Assembly: GCA_015258265.1 (NCBI GenBank)
Contig: JABZIP010000001.1
Coordinates: forward strand, 1 to 64,000
Direction of reading: 5' to 3'
DNA: 64,000 nt
Source: Clostridiales bacterium
GTDB lineage: Bacteria > Bacillota > Clostridia > Peptostreptococcales > Anaerovoracaceae
Positions 33,174 through 41,343 of this stretch are shown here, piece after piece. A model generated the notes under the pieces. That model ran no database searches. It was not told where the DNA came from and saw nothing but the letters and a program-made list of their open reading frames with translations. The position numbers were made by a program, and so were the translations under genes. Positions within the stretch are counted from its first letter, which is position 1. The number at the start of each line of letters is the position of its first letter.

Positions 33174-34256
33174 ATGGAAATAATCAGTGCATCACTGTCA
33201 AAAAATTACGACATCGCAGTCGGCTCAACTTTGAACGATTTTTTGTTTCAATTTACAAATGTGTTTGAACCTTGTAAAGTTCTGATTGTAAGCGATTCAA
33301 CCGTAAGTTCGCTTCACTTGGATACCTTGAAGAATACTTTGGCAAGCTCGCAATTTACCATATATACATATGTCGTATCGGACGGCGAACTCAGCAAATC
33401 TCTCGAAAATACGAGTAATTTGCTCTCGTATATGGCAGAAATGAAATTCTCGCATACCGACATTGTTGTCGCATTGGGCGGCGGAATGGTCGGCGATCTT
33501 GCCGGCTTCGCCGGCAGTATCTATATGAGGGGAATTTGCGTCGTGCAAATTCCCACGACTTTGCTCGCCGCTGTCGATTCTTCTGTCGGCGGCAAAACCG
33601 CAGTAAACTTGCCGTCAGGCAAAAATTTAGCAGGTACATTTCATCAACCGTCGCTTGTTGCATGCATTCCGCAATTTTTAAAAACGCAGGGGCGCACTAA
33701 TCTTATGAATGCAAGTGGAGAAATCGTCAAGTATTCGATTTTGTCGGGTGCACCGAACTTAGATACCCTTGCTCGCTTTCGTGATATTATAAATAAATCG
33801 CAAATAGACGATTGTGATATGCAAGCACTCACCTCTATAATAAGCACCTGCATAAAAATAAAGCTCGCATTCGTATGCGAAGATGAATACGATAATACAG
33901 GAAACCGCCGCTTACTAAACCTTGGGCATACAATCGCTCATGCTGCCGAAAAGCTGTCTAATTACAGTTTGCCACATGGGCAGGCAGTCGGTATCGGTCT
34001 TTCATATGTAACACGCATCGCACAAAACATAGGGGTTTGCGATAAAAACGATGCAAAACTTATCCTTGATATTTTGGATACATTTGAATTTCCACAATTC
34101 TGCGAAAGCGCAGAAGCTCTTGCCGACATAATTCTTTTAGATAAAAAGACTTCAGGAGATACCGTAAATTTTGTATTGCCGAAAAAATTCGGTCTTGCCT
34201 GCGTTCATCCTGTAAAGTCCGAAAAACTGGTGGATTTCTTATGCCAATCAAAATAA
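33174..34256 (+). CDS. aroB: 3-dehydroquinate synthase
   Basis: NAD- and metal-dependent cyclisation of DAHP to 3-dehydroquinate. The 360-aa protein has VALGGGMVGDLAGF (about 99), YMRGICVVQIPTTLLAAVDSSVGGKTAVN split over residues 116-145, and the metal ligands in ASGEIVKY (about 178), LLNLGHTIAHA (about 244) and LPHGQAVGIG (about 263). GAGGG precedes the ATG. The end overlaps aroA by 16 bp. Confidence 0.96.
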   Translation: MEIISASLSKNYDIAVGSTLNDFLFQFTNVFEPCKVLIVSDSTVSSLHLDTLKNTLASSQFTIYTYVVSDGELSKSLENTSNLLSYMAEMKFSHTDIVVALGGGMVGDLAGFAGSIYMRGICVVQIPTTLLAAVDSSVGGKTAVNLPSGKNLAGTFHQPSLVACIPQFLKTQGRTNLMNASGEIVKYSILSGAPNLDTLARFRDIINKSQIDDCDMQALTSIISTCIKIKLAFVCEDEYDNTGNRRLLNLGHTIAHAAEKLSNYSLPHGQAVGIGLSYVTRIAQNIGVCDKNDAKLILDILDTFEFPQFCESAEALADIILLDKKTSGDTVNFVLPKKFGLACVHPVKSEKLVDFLCQSK

Positions 34257-35563
34257 TTCCGCAAAATTTAAGCGGAAATGTAACGCTTCCGCCGTCAAAA
34301 TCGCATATGCACAGGATTCTGATTGCAGACTTTTTGTCGGGTTTTAATGTTGATTCTACGCAAAACTACGAATTTTGCGACGATACCCTTGCCACTTACC
34401 GCTGTTTGAGTGTTATAAGCAAGCACGATAAAAGCAAGACTGAAAATGCAATCCTCGATTGTAATGAAAGCGCTTCGACATTCAGATTTCTCCTACCGCT
34501 TGCTACATCGCTTTTGGGCGATGTAACTTTCGTACTGAGAAACAGCCTTGCAAATCGGCCTGTTACGCAGTATTTAAACCAGCTTGAAAATTTTAATATT
34601 AAATACGAAGTATCTAAATCAGAAGATACCTTAATCGTTAAGACGCGCGGATTTTTAAGTTCCGGCACTTACGAGCTTGCTGCCGATAACAGCTCTCAGC
34701 TTTTAACAGGCCTGCTGTTTACGCTACCGCTACTCGAGGCAGGCAGCGAGCTTCGCTTGAAGGAACCGCCTGTTTCTTCGCCGTATGTAATGCTCACTTT
34801 GGAAATTCTCAAAAACTACGGCATACATATCGAAGCGAGCGACGATTTAACGAATTTTCGGATACGGGCGCAGCAAGTTTTTTCCGCGCCCGCATCAAAA
34901 AAAATAGAGGCTGATTTTTCGTCCGCAGCCTACTTTCTGGCGGCAGACAGGTTGCAAAGCGCCGGAAAGTCAGTGGATTTTCGAAAAATCAGCTTCCGCA
35001 ATTTACCAAGCAATTCCAAACAGGCTGATAGCAATATTTTGGAATTGCTTGACATAATCCCACAAGTGTTGACTTCACAAGTTAATCCAAGGGAGGAGGC
35101 CTTGCGAAACAGGCTCAGCCTTGCGCAATGCCCCGACCTTTTGCCCGTACTTGCAGTTTATGCGGCGAATTTGAAAATCAATGCAAACGACTTTGGATTT
35201 TCAAAACCGCCTGCTGTAATATTCACAGACATAGCCAGACTGAAGGGGAAGGAAAGCGACCGCATTGCTACGACTGCCGCCCTGATAAACTCGACAGGCG
35301 GCTTTGCAGTCGCAGAATCGAACAGCTTGACTGTTTTCGCCAATACAACCAAGAACACTCGCTCACAAACCGAGCATACAAATAATAGCGATTTCTACAC
35401 GGTAGACAGTATGGGCGACCATCGAATAGCCATGGCTGCGGCCGTCGCTTCCGTTTGCTCAAATCGCCCAATCATACTTCACAATCACGATTGCGTATCA
35501 AAATCATTTCCAAACTTTTGGGATGTATTCGAATATCTGGGAGGTAAATTACATGAAATTTAA
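34241..35563 (+). CDS. aroA: 3-phosphoshikimate 1-carboxyvinyltransferase (EPSP synthase)
   Basis: Transfers enolpyruvyl from PEP to shikimate 3-phosphate. The 440-aa protein has PPSKSHMHR (catalytic Lys20), the PEP-binding loop NESASTFRFLLP (about 75), NRPVTQYL, and at the end KGKESDRIAT, SMGDHRIAMAAAV and CVSKSFPNFWD. In most relatives the loop reads SGST; here residue 78 is Ala (codon GCT at 34472-34474), the position matching Gly96 of E. coli AroA. Overlaps aroB (16 bp) and aroC (11 bp). Confidence 0.94.
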   Translation: MPIKIIPQNLSGNVTLPPSKSHMHRILIADFLSGFNVDSTQNYEFCDDTLATYRCLSVISKHDKSKTENAILDCNESASTFRFLLPLATSLLGDVTFVLRNSLANRPVTQYLNQLENFNIKYEVSKSEDTLIVKTRGFLSSGTYELAADNSSQLLTGLLFTLPLLEAGSELRLKEPPVSSPYVMLTLEILKNYGIHIEASDDLTNFRIRAQQVFSAPASKKIEADFSSAAYFLAADRLQSAGKSVDFRKISFRNLPSNSKQADSNILELLDIIPQVLTSQVNPREEALRNRLSLAQCPDLLPVLAVYAANLKINANDFGFSKPPAVIFTDIARLKGKESDRIATTAALINSTGGFAVAESNSLTVFANTTKNTRSQTEHTNNSDFYTVDSMGDHRIAMAAAVASVCSNRPIILHNHDCVSKSFPNFWDVFEYLGGKLHEI

Positions 35564-36968
35564 TACTATAAGTTCCTCATTCGGCAAAAATCTGCTTGTC
35601 AGAATTTGGGGCGGCTCGCACGAGCCATATGTCGGTGCCGACATCCTCGGGTTCCCCGAGGGACAAACGCTCGATTTTGCGAAGCTCGAGCGTTTTATGG
35701 CTCGCCGCTCGCCCAGCGCAAACAAACTGGGAAGTTCTCCACGCACAGAATCCGACAGCGTTATCATTACAAGCGGTCTGCGCGATTTTACTACCTCCGG
35801 CGAAAAGCTGAGTCTGAAAATCAGAAATCAGGATATAGACAAATCGGCATACGATTTAACTTTTGATATTCCAAGACCGGGACACGCAGATTATCCCGCA
35901 AAAGTTAAATACGGCGACAGCCTCGATTTATCAGGTGGCGGTCCGTTTTCCGCGCGTATGACAGCTCCGCTATGCGCTGCCGGCGGTATCACTATGCAAT
36001 ACCTTGAAACTCAAAATATATTCATCGCAGGCAGAATATACAGTATCGCAGGAATTAAGGACGAAGATATAGATTACACAAATCCGGATTTATCTGCTTT
36101 TTTAAAGCTGAATAGAGAGGCAATACCTTGTTTTTCACGCTCACAGGCAGCAAAAATGCAACATGCTATCGAAAAGGCTGTTGCCGAAAACGATTCTGTC
36201 GGTTCGGTTGTCGAGGCATTTGTGTGGGGACTTCCCGTAGGACTAGGTTCTCCTATGTATCAGGGTATAGAAAGCGTACTTGCTCCAATACTCTTTGCAA
36301 TACCTGCGGTCAAAGCCGTTTCGTTCGGCTCCGGTACCGCTGCAAGCTCCATGCTTGGCAGTCAACATAACGATTCGTTCCGATTTGAAAACGGCAAAAT
36401 CGTAACCCCAACTAACAATCATGGCGGTATTTTGGGCGGTCTTGCAACAGGTATGCCGCTTTACTGCAAGGTTTATTTTAAACCGACCGCTTCTATTATG
36501 CGTACTCAAAATTCAGTCAATCTTAAAACCGGCGAAAATTGCGAACTAAATTTACGTGGCAGACACGATTCCTGCCTAGGTATTCGTGCCGTTCCGATAG
36601 TTGAAGCAGCTCTTGCTCTTGGCATTTGCGACATATTGCTGTCCGAACAGAATAACCCTCTACAGAGCAGTTGTTGCAAAGATTTAGATAAAATGCGAAA
36701 ATCTATAGATTTCATCGACTCAAAACTAGCTGAGTTTTTACTATATCGCTACGATCTTGTTTCGCAAATCGGTAAATTAAAAAAAGAAAATTCCCTACCT
36801 ATCGAGGGTGCCGAGCGTGAAGAATTCATAAAAAACTCGCTAAAAAAGATTGTCAATTCGGCTTGGGACATAGATGCAGATATCAAACCGAAGGCACTTG
36901 CCTATATATCCGATATCTTTGAGTCGATAATTACAAAAAGCAAGGAAGTACAAAAAAATGACGATTAG
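35553..36968 (+). CDS. aroC: Chorismate synthase fused to a C-terminal chorismate mutase domain
   Basis: A two-domain protein of 471 aa from ATG 35553; GGGAGG lies 8 bases before this codon, so the upstream extension to 35523 is not used. Residues 1 to about 365 are a full FMN-dependent chorismate synthase: GGSHEPYVGADILGFPEG, RRSPSANKLGSSPRTESD, RPGHADY, SGGGPFSARMTAPL and QHNDSFRFENG. Residues about 375-465 match an AroQ-type mutase: DLDKMRKSIDFIDSKLAEFL, LYRYDLVSQIGKLKKEN and AEREEFI, with the active-site Arg, Arg, Lys and Glu in place; the equivalents of E. coli Asp48 and Gln88 are changed. The fusion would convert EPSP via chorismate to prephenate. Overlaps aroA and aroE. Confidence 0.9.
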   Translation: MKFNTISSSFGKNLLVRIWGGSHEPYVGADILGFPEGQTLDFAKLERFMARRSPSANKLGSSPRTESDSVIITSGLRDFTTSGEKLSLKIRNQDIDKSAYDLTFDIPRPGHADYPAKVKYGDSLDLSGGGPFSARMTAPLCAAGGITMQYLETQNIFIAGRIYSIAGIKDEDIDYTNPDLSAFLKLNREAIPCFSRSQAAKMQHAIEKAVAENDSVGSVVEAFVWGLPVGLGSPMYQGIESVLAPILFAIPAVKAVSFGSGTAASSMLGSQHNDSFRFENGKIVTPTNNHGGILGGLATGMPLYCKVYFKPTASIMRTQNSVNLKTGENCELNLRGRHDSCLGIRAVPIVEAALALGICDILLSEQNNPLQSSCCKDLDKMRKSIDFIDSKLAEFLLYRYDLVSQIGKLKKENSLPIEGAEREEFIKNSLKKIVNSAWDIDADIKPKALAYISDIFESIITKSKEVQKNDD

Positions 36969-37755
36969 CCATTCTACTTTCGGTCTGCTCGGTGAGCAGC
37001 TCTCACACAGCTACTCAAAAATCATCCACGAACATTTCGGCTACGAATACAATTTGTTTGAAGTTCCTTTGCATGAGCTTGCCAATTTCATGCTAAAGCG
37101 TGAGTTTTCCGGTCTAAATGTTACTATTCCGTATAAACAAAAGGTTCTTCCTTTCTGCGATGTCGTCGATGATATAGCCTGCAAAATCGGTGCAGCCAAT
37201 ACTCTTTATTTTGACAACGCCGGACGCTTGCATGCTACCAATACCGACTATTTCGGTTTCATTGACGCTCTCAACTTTTGCGATGTGGATTTGTCAAATA
37301 AAATCATTACCGTTTTCGGCTTTGGCGGTGCTGCACGAGCAATAATTTTCGCAGCAGCTCTTCATGCGAAAAAGATCTACATTGTCAGCAGGTCAACCGC
37401 GCAACCGCCGGATATTCAAGCTGACATCGAATGTATAGATTTCCAAAGTATGAGTACGGCATACGAAAGCGATATGATTATCAACGCAACGCCGCTCGGA
37501 ATGTTTCCAAATACAATGGCTTCCCCTTGCGATTTAAGCCTTTTTCCAAATTGTGAGTTCGTTTTTGATGCGGTTTACAATCCTATTAAAACCTCACTGT
37601 TGGAACAAGCATGCATGCTGAATATAAAAAATTCTTCGGGACTTTATATGCTGGCAGCGCAAGCTGCAAAGTCGGCAGAATTTTTTACAGGCAAACATTT
37701 TGATTCAAGCGAAACTGTTCAAAACATTTACCATATATTAAAAAACAGGCTATAG
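36958..37755 (+). CDS. aroE: Shikimate dehydrogenase
   Basis: NADP-dependent reduction of 3-dehydroshikimate. The 265-aa protein has GLLGEQLSHSYSKIIHE (substrate side, residue 8), NVTIPYKQKV with the catalytic Lys (about 58), GAANTLYF, NTDYFGF (about 95) and a nucleotide-binding GFGGAARAI (about 121). AAGGAAG precedes the ATG; it overlaps the aroC fusion by 11 bp. Last gene of the plus-strand operon. Confidence 0.95.
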   Translation: MTISHSTFGLLGEQLSHSYSKIIHEHFGYEYNLFEVPLHELANFMLKREFSGLNVTIPYKQKVLPFCDVVDDIACKIGAANTLYFDNAGRLHATNTDYFGFIDALNFCDVDLSNKIITVFGFGGAARAIIFAAALHAKKIYIVSRSTAQPPDIQADIECIDFQSMSTAYESDMIINATPLGMFPNTMASPCDLSLFPNCEFVFDAVYNPIKTSLLEQACMLNIKNSSGLYMLAAQAAKSAEFFTGKHFDSSETVQNIYHILKNRL

Positions 37756-37770
37756 GCCTGTTTTATTTTA
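37743..37770. terminator. Bidirectional terminator between aroE and aroD
   Basis: Stem AAACAGGC/GCCTGTTT (37743-37750 and 37756-37763) with a five-base loop, T-rich on both strands. It overlaps the aroE stop and serves the convergent aroK-aroD unit as well. Confidence 0.8.
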
Positions 37771-38542
37771 CTATATTACTGTATTTATGCACCAATGCGA
37801 GCATCTTTTTTTGATCATCCGCCGTCGCTTGTCCAAGCGCATTTTCTATGCTTCTTGCACCGTATGCTATTGCAGAGCCTGTAAATTCTCCCGCTATTCT
37901 GCTTATTAACCCCTCTTTGCCCATTGATATAGCTATGAGAGGTATATCCATTTGTTCTCCTGCCTCAATACTTGCTTCGAGCAATCTTACCACATCCATT
38001 TTGGATTTCGGCATTACCGCTATCTTTGCAATATCCGCACCTGTTTCTTGCATCTTTAGGAGTCTGCGCACCAATTCATCTTTCTCCGGTGTTTTCTGCG
38101 TGTCGTGGTTGGATAATATTACAGGCACTTCCCTATTTTTCGCTATTTCAACAAGCTCCTGCGTAATAGCTTTATTGAAATACATCTCTACGTCTACAAT
38201 ATCAATAAGTCCCGAGTTCAGCGCTCCCCTATTTAAATTCAAATAATAGTCTTCGCTTATGCTCCTTGCACCGCCCTCATTTCCGGTCCTAAGTGTAAAT
38301 ATAATCGGTGCGTTTATTATGCCTTTGATAGTTGACAAACACTTAATCAGCTTGTCGTTGGAAAGAGCTACCGACATGGAATCCACCCTCCACTCAAGCA
38401 AATCCACCCCTATGTTTGCGATTTTTTGCGTTTTCTCGTACAGTTCGCTTTCGTTTTCCGCATGCACTGATACGCATAATTTAGGCATTCCGCTGCCTAT
38501 CTCAACGCCCGAAACTTTAACAACTTTTCCTTGCTTTGACAT
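37763..38542 (-). CDS. aroD: 3-dehydroquinate dehydratase, type I
   Basis: Dehydrates 3-dehydroquinate through a Schiff-base lysine. ATG 38542 (259 aa) is used because AGGAGG lies 8 bases before it; the ORF could begin at a GTG nine bases upstream. Type I residues are seen: LLEWRVD (about 46), catalytic His in SNHDTQKTP (about 143) and Schiff-base Lys in AKIAVMP (about 169). It forms an operon with aroK (12-bp gap), facing the other aro genes. Confidence 0.95.
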   Translation of the reverse strand: MSKQGKVVKVSGVEIGSGMPKLCVSVHAENESELYEKTQKIANIGVDLLEWRVDSMSVALSNDKLIKCLSTIKGIINAPIIFTLRTGNEGGARSISEDYYLNLNRGALNSGLIDIVDVEMYFNKAITQELVEIAKNREVPVILSNHDTQKTPEKDELVRRLLKMQETGADIAKIAVMPKSKMDVVRLLEASIEAGEQMDIPLIAISMGKEGLISRIAGEFTGSAIAYGARSIENALGQATADDQKKMLALVHKYSNIVK

Positions 38543-38554
38543 AGTGCCCACCTC

Positions 38555-39064
38555 CTATATTTTTGCTAACAAACCAACTATCTTTTCTGCCAATTCGTAT
38601 TGAGTGTAATTTTCGGTGTCGAGTATTACATCTGCTACTGCACCGTACATCTTTTCTCTTATTTTTAGAAGCTCCGCAATCTGCTCTACTATATTTTTAC
38701 CTTTTAGAAGCGGTCTTGTAACATCTTCATTAAGTCTTTTCGCTATCACGCTTGGGGTTGCTTTGAGCCAAATTACTTTTTTATTTTCTGTTTTCTCCAT
38801 GAGCTCCCGATTTTCTGCGTTTATTACACTCCCTCCACCGGTTGCTATTACAGCATTTTCATGTATATTTTCTTTGAGTATCCTTTTTTCTATGTTTCTA
38901 AATTCCGCTTCGCCAAACTGCTCAAATATTTGCGATATACTAAGCTCGGTATTTTTTGCTATAACGGCATCTAAATCTACAAATTCGTAGTCGAGCATTT
39001 TTGCAAGCGCAAGTCCTACTGTGGATTTACCCGCACCCATCATTCCTACTAAAAAAATTACCAT
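38555..39064 (-). CDS. aroK: Shikimate kinase
   Basis: Phosphorylates shikimate with ATP. The 169-aa protein has the P-loop GMMGAGKST (residue 7), DLDAVI (about 31), a shikimate-binding Arg in FRNIEKR, GGGSV (about 75) and the lid VTRPLL (about 114). With aroK and aroD the window covers all seven steps from DAHP to chorismate. The ribosome binding site is weak. Confidence 0.95.
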   Translation of the reverse strand: MVIFLVGMMGAGKSTVGLALAKMLDYEFVDLDAVIAKNTELSISQIFEQFGEAEFRNIEKRILKENIHENAVIATGGGSVINAENRELMEKTENKKVIWLKATPSVIAKRLNEDVTRPLLKGKNIVEQIAELLKIREKMYGAVADVILDTENYTQYELAEKIVGLLAKI

Positions 39065-39080
39065 TAAATCTCTAATACCC

Positions 39081-39109
39081 TTGACCTTCTCTATCTTATG
39101 TACTAAAAT
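39081..39109 (+). promoter_or_regulatory. Promoter of ridA
   Basis: TTGACC (39081-39086) and TAAAAT (39104-39109), 17-base spacer, 35 bases before the ridA ATG; AAGGAGAG at 39127-39134 is the ribosome binding site. Confidence 0.7.
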
Positions 39110-39114
39110 TATTT

Positions 39115-39142
39115 ATAATATGTAATAAAGGAGAGTTTTCAA
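39115..39142 (-). promoter_or_regulatory. Possible promoter of aroK-aroD
   Basis: Minus-strand TTGAAA (39137-39142) and TATTAT (39115-39120), each 5 of 6, with a 16-base spacer. The -35 side covers the ridA ribosome binding region, so the two units are divergent and interleaved. Confidence 0.5.
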
Positions 39143-39144
39143 AA

Positions 39145-39522
39145 ATGCGAAAAATTGTTACAACTGACGCAGCTCCTGCTGCTATCGGCCCTTATTCTCA
39201 AGCAAATGTATGCGGAAACCTGATATTCACATCCGGTCAAATTCCAATCAATCCGGAAACAGGAAAAATTCCTGCCGCTGTAAAGGAACAGACTGCACAG
39301 GCACTCAAAAATGTTAAAGCCATAGTTGAAGCAGGCGGAAGTTCTATGGAAAAGGTTTTGAAAACTACGGTTTTCTTGAAGGACATGAACGACTTTGCAC
39401 AGGTAAATGACACTTATGCTTCATTCTTCACAGAGGGTTCGTACCCTTCGCGTTCCGCAGTTGAAGTTGCCCGCTTACCGAAGGATGTTTTAGTTGAAAT
39501 AGAAGCTATCGCATATATTTAA
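39145..39522 (+). CDS. ridA: RidA-family enamine/imine deaminase
   Basis: RidA hydrolyses reactive enamines such as 2-aminoacrylate. The 125-aa protein shows the family profile: IGPYSQANVCGNLIFTSGQIP (residue 14) and the C-terminal signature YPSRSAVEVARLPKDVLVEI, with the catalytic Arg (about 103) and Glu. Single gene with its own promoter, divergent from aroK-aroD and convergent with the next gene. Confidence 0.94.
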   Translation: MRKIVTTDAAPAAIGPYSQANVCGNLIFTSGQIPINPETGKIPAAVKEQTAQALKNVKAIVEAGGSSMEKVLKTTVFLKDMNDFAQVNDTYASFFTEGSYPSRSAVEVARLPKDVLVEIEAIAYI

Positions 39523-39527
39523 TCTCT

Positions 39528-40802
39528 TTATTTGAGCTGGCTTCTATATTTGTCAACAACCCAAATTTCATCGCCTGTTACGGAATTTAAGAGAGTTACG
39601 CGTTTTAGCAAAACTTCCATATATACTGTGGCAGGCTGATTTTTTCTTCTGCCTATCACTTGGTACATCTTTTCGCCGGGGTTTGCACGCATCTCCGCCG
39701 TATCTATCACGGTCAAGTCATTCATTTCTTTTGCTAAAAACGAATGGAATACCTTTTCTACGTCAAATTCCGTTTTGTGCTGTCCTACATAGATTTCGCG
39801 TGCGTGTCTTTCTGAAAATTTTTCTCTATTGTCCACGATTTCCCACATTACATCATCGTCAACCTTGCCCGCAGGCATTTTGAACGGTCTTTCGTTTAAT
39901 CCGTCAGTTATCCAAATCTCTCTTACTGCGCCTCCCGATACGAAAAATGCGATATACCTATAAGATTTATCATCCGGTATATATGCGTAACAAGCACCGC
40001 CGCCCTTGAAGTCGGCATCGTATGCAAGTCTGTCCGGATACGCCTGTTTGAGTTCTTCTACCGTATTTCCTATGTGTATTCCGCGATTGGTAACCGCCTG
40101 TTCGCTGTCAATTTTGATTCTGTAGATCATTTCCAGCTTGGTTTCGAACTGCACCCATGCGCTGATTCGTATACCTTTGCCCTCCCAAGTATCGGAGAAC
40201 TGCGCCATATTGTTTAATATATCGTTATTTCTCTCTCGAGTTCTCACCGCGCCTTCAAACGGTGCATTTCCGCGTAAGTTTTCCCAAAGTCTTATTCTTT
40301 CTCCATCGATTAGCATAGAATACTCGTCAAGCGGTTGAGGATTCTTTATATCCGCATATCTAAACTTTATATATCCCGCAAAATCCGTATGCCTTGCAAT
40401 TTCCGTTTCGCCGACAAATATAAGCTCACAAGTTCTATCCCCTATCCTGTAAAAAAGCATAATCGGTTTGTCCTTAAAATTTGCTCGCTCCAAAAGCTGC
40501 TCGGTTGTCATCACAAGCCCGTTTTTATCCGTTACCGCCTTGCTCGGTATCAATGTATAATTGAAACGATAAAATTCAAAATTGCCGCCTTCAAATGGAA
40601 CTTCCGCAATCTGCCTTAATTTTTCTACCGTAACTTCTTTTGCACTGATTTTTATATTTGCCAAAAATGTGTTGCAATATTGCTCAAATCTTTCTTCTAT
40701 ATTTTCGGGCATTTCCTTTTTCGGTACAGTTCTTTTGAGTGTTATCCCCATAAGCGCTGTGCCCAAACATAGTATGCTGAATATCAATATAAGTAATTTC
40801 AT
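39528..40802 (-). CDS. Secreted or membrane-anchored protein of unknown function
   Basis: I do not recognise a family. The 424-aa protein has one N-terminal hydrophobic segment (residues about 3-20) that could be an uncleaved anchor or a signal peptide, followed by a soluble outside part. Features: TVEKLRQIAEVPFEGGNFEFYRFNY near 55-80; NRGIHIGNTVEELKQAYPDR near 235, which resembles the GxTxxEVxxxYG turn in small lipoproteins; and a C-terminal domain with EVLLKRVTLLNSVTGDEIWVVD. It overlaps the GNAT gene by 4 bp, the last gene of the walRK-side cluster. Confidence 0.6.
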   Translation of the reverse strand: MKLLILIFSILCLGTALMGITLKRTVPKKEMPENIEERFEQYCNTFLANIKISAKEVTVEKLRQIAEVPFEGGNFEFYRFNYTLIPSKAVTDKNGLVMTTEQLLERANFKDKPIMLFYRIGDRTCELIFVGETEIARHTDFAGYIKFRYADIKNPQPLDEYSMLIDGERIRLWENLRGNAPFEGAVRTRERNNDILNNMAQFSDTWEGKGIRISAWVQFETKLEMIYRIKIDSEQAVTNRGIHIGNTVEELKQAYPDRLAYDADFKGGGACYAYIPDDKSYRYIAFFVSGGAVREIWITDGLNERPFKMPAGKVDDDVMWEIVDNREKFSERHAREIYVGQHKTEFDVEKVFHSFLAKEMNDLTVIDTAEMRANPGEKMYQVIGRRKNQPATVYMEVLLKRVTLLNSVTGDEIWVVDKYRSQLK

Positions 40803-41335
40803 TTAATCGCCTCCCACTCCGATTTGAGCATCGAATAACATCTCGATTCTCGCAGGCTGCCGTCATATATCAGATAGCAAGCTCGTTCGGTTCCCTCGTA
40901 ATGAAAACCGCATTTTTCTATTACCCTTTGCGACCGCGCATTTACCTCGCTTGTGCATATCGAAATTACTTCAAGTCCCATTTCTTCAAAGCCGAAATCG
41001 CGAACCGCTTTTGCCGCTTCTGTCATTATTCCCTTGCCCCAATATTCTTCGGCTAGAGAATATCCTATTTCTTTGGATTTGATTTCAGGTCTGCGCTTAT
41101 CAGGCTCAAGCGCGATACTGCCTATCAATTTACCTGTTTCTTTAAATATTATCGCATAAGCCTCAGCCGGCAAAAATACATCCTGTATTACCTTTCTGCT
41201 TTCTTCTACACTTTCGTGCGGTTTCCAACCGGCAGTCGGCCCTACATTCGGGTTCTTGGCATATTCGTACAATCCTTGCTCATCGTTTAAAGTATATGCA
41301 CGAAGCTGCAACCTTGGTGTTATTATATCTCGCAT
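40799..41335 (-). CDS. GNAT N-acetyltransferase, RimJ/RimL-like
   Basis: A 178-aa acetyltransferase. Residues 7-30 (RLQLRAYTLNDEQGLYEYAKNPNVGP) and the acetyl-CoA-binding part EIGYSLAEEYWGKGIMTEAAKAV (about 88-110) are characteristic; VNARSQRVIEKCGFHYEG follows near 130. Such enzymes acetylate N-termini of ribosomal proteins or small amines; the substrate here cannot be told. It lies 8 bp after the ltaS-like gene and overlaps the next by 4 bp. Confidence 0.88.
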   Translation of the reverse strand: MRDIITPRLQLRAYTLNDEQGLYEYAKNPNVGPTAGWKPHESVEESRKVIQDVFLPAEAYAIIFKETGKLIGSIALEPDKRRPEIKSKEIGYSLAEEYWGKGIMTEAAKAVRDFGFEEMGLEVISICTSEVNARSQRVIEKCGFHYEGTERACYLIYDGSLRESRCYSMLKSEWEAIK

Positions 41336-41343
41336 ATTTCCTC

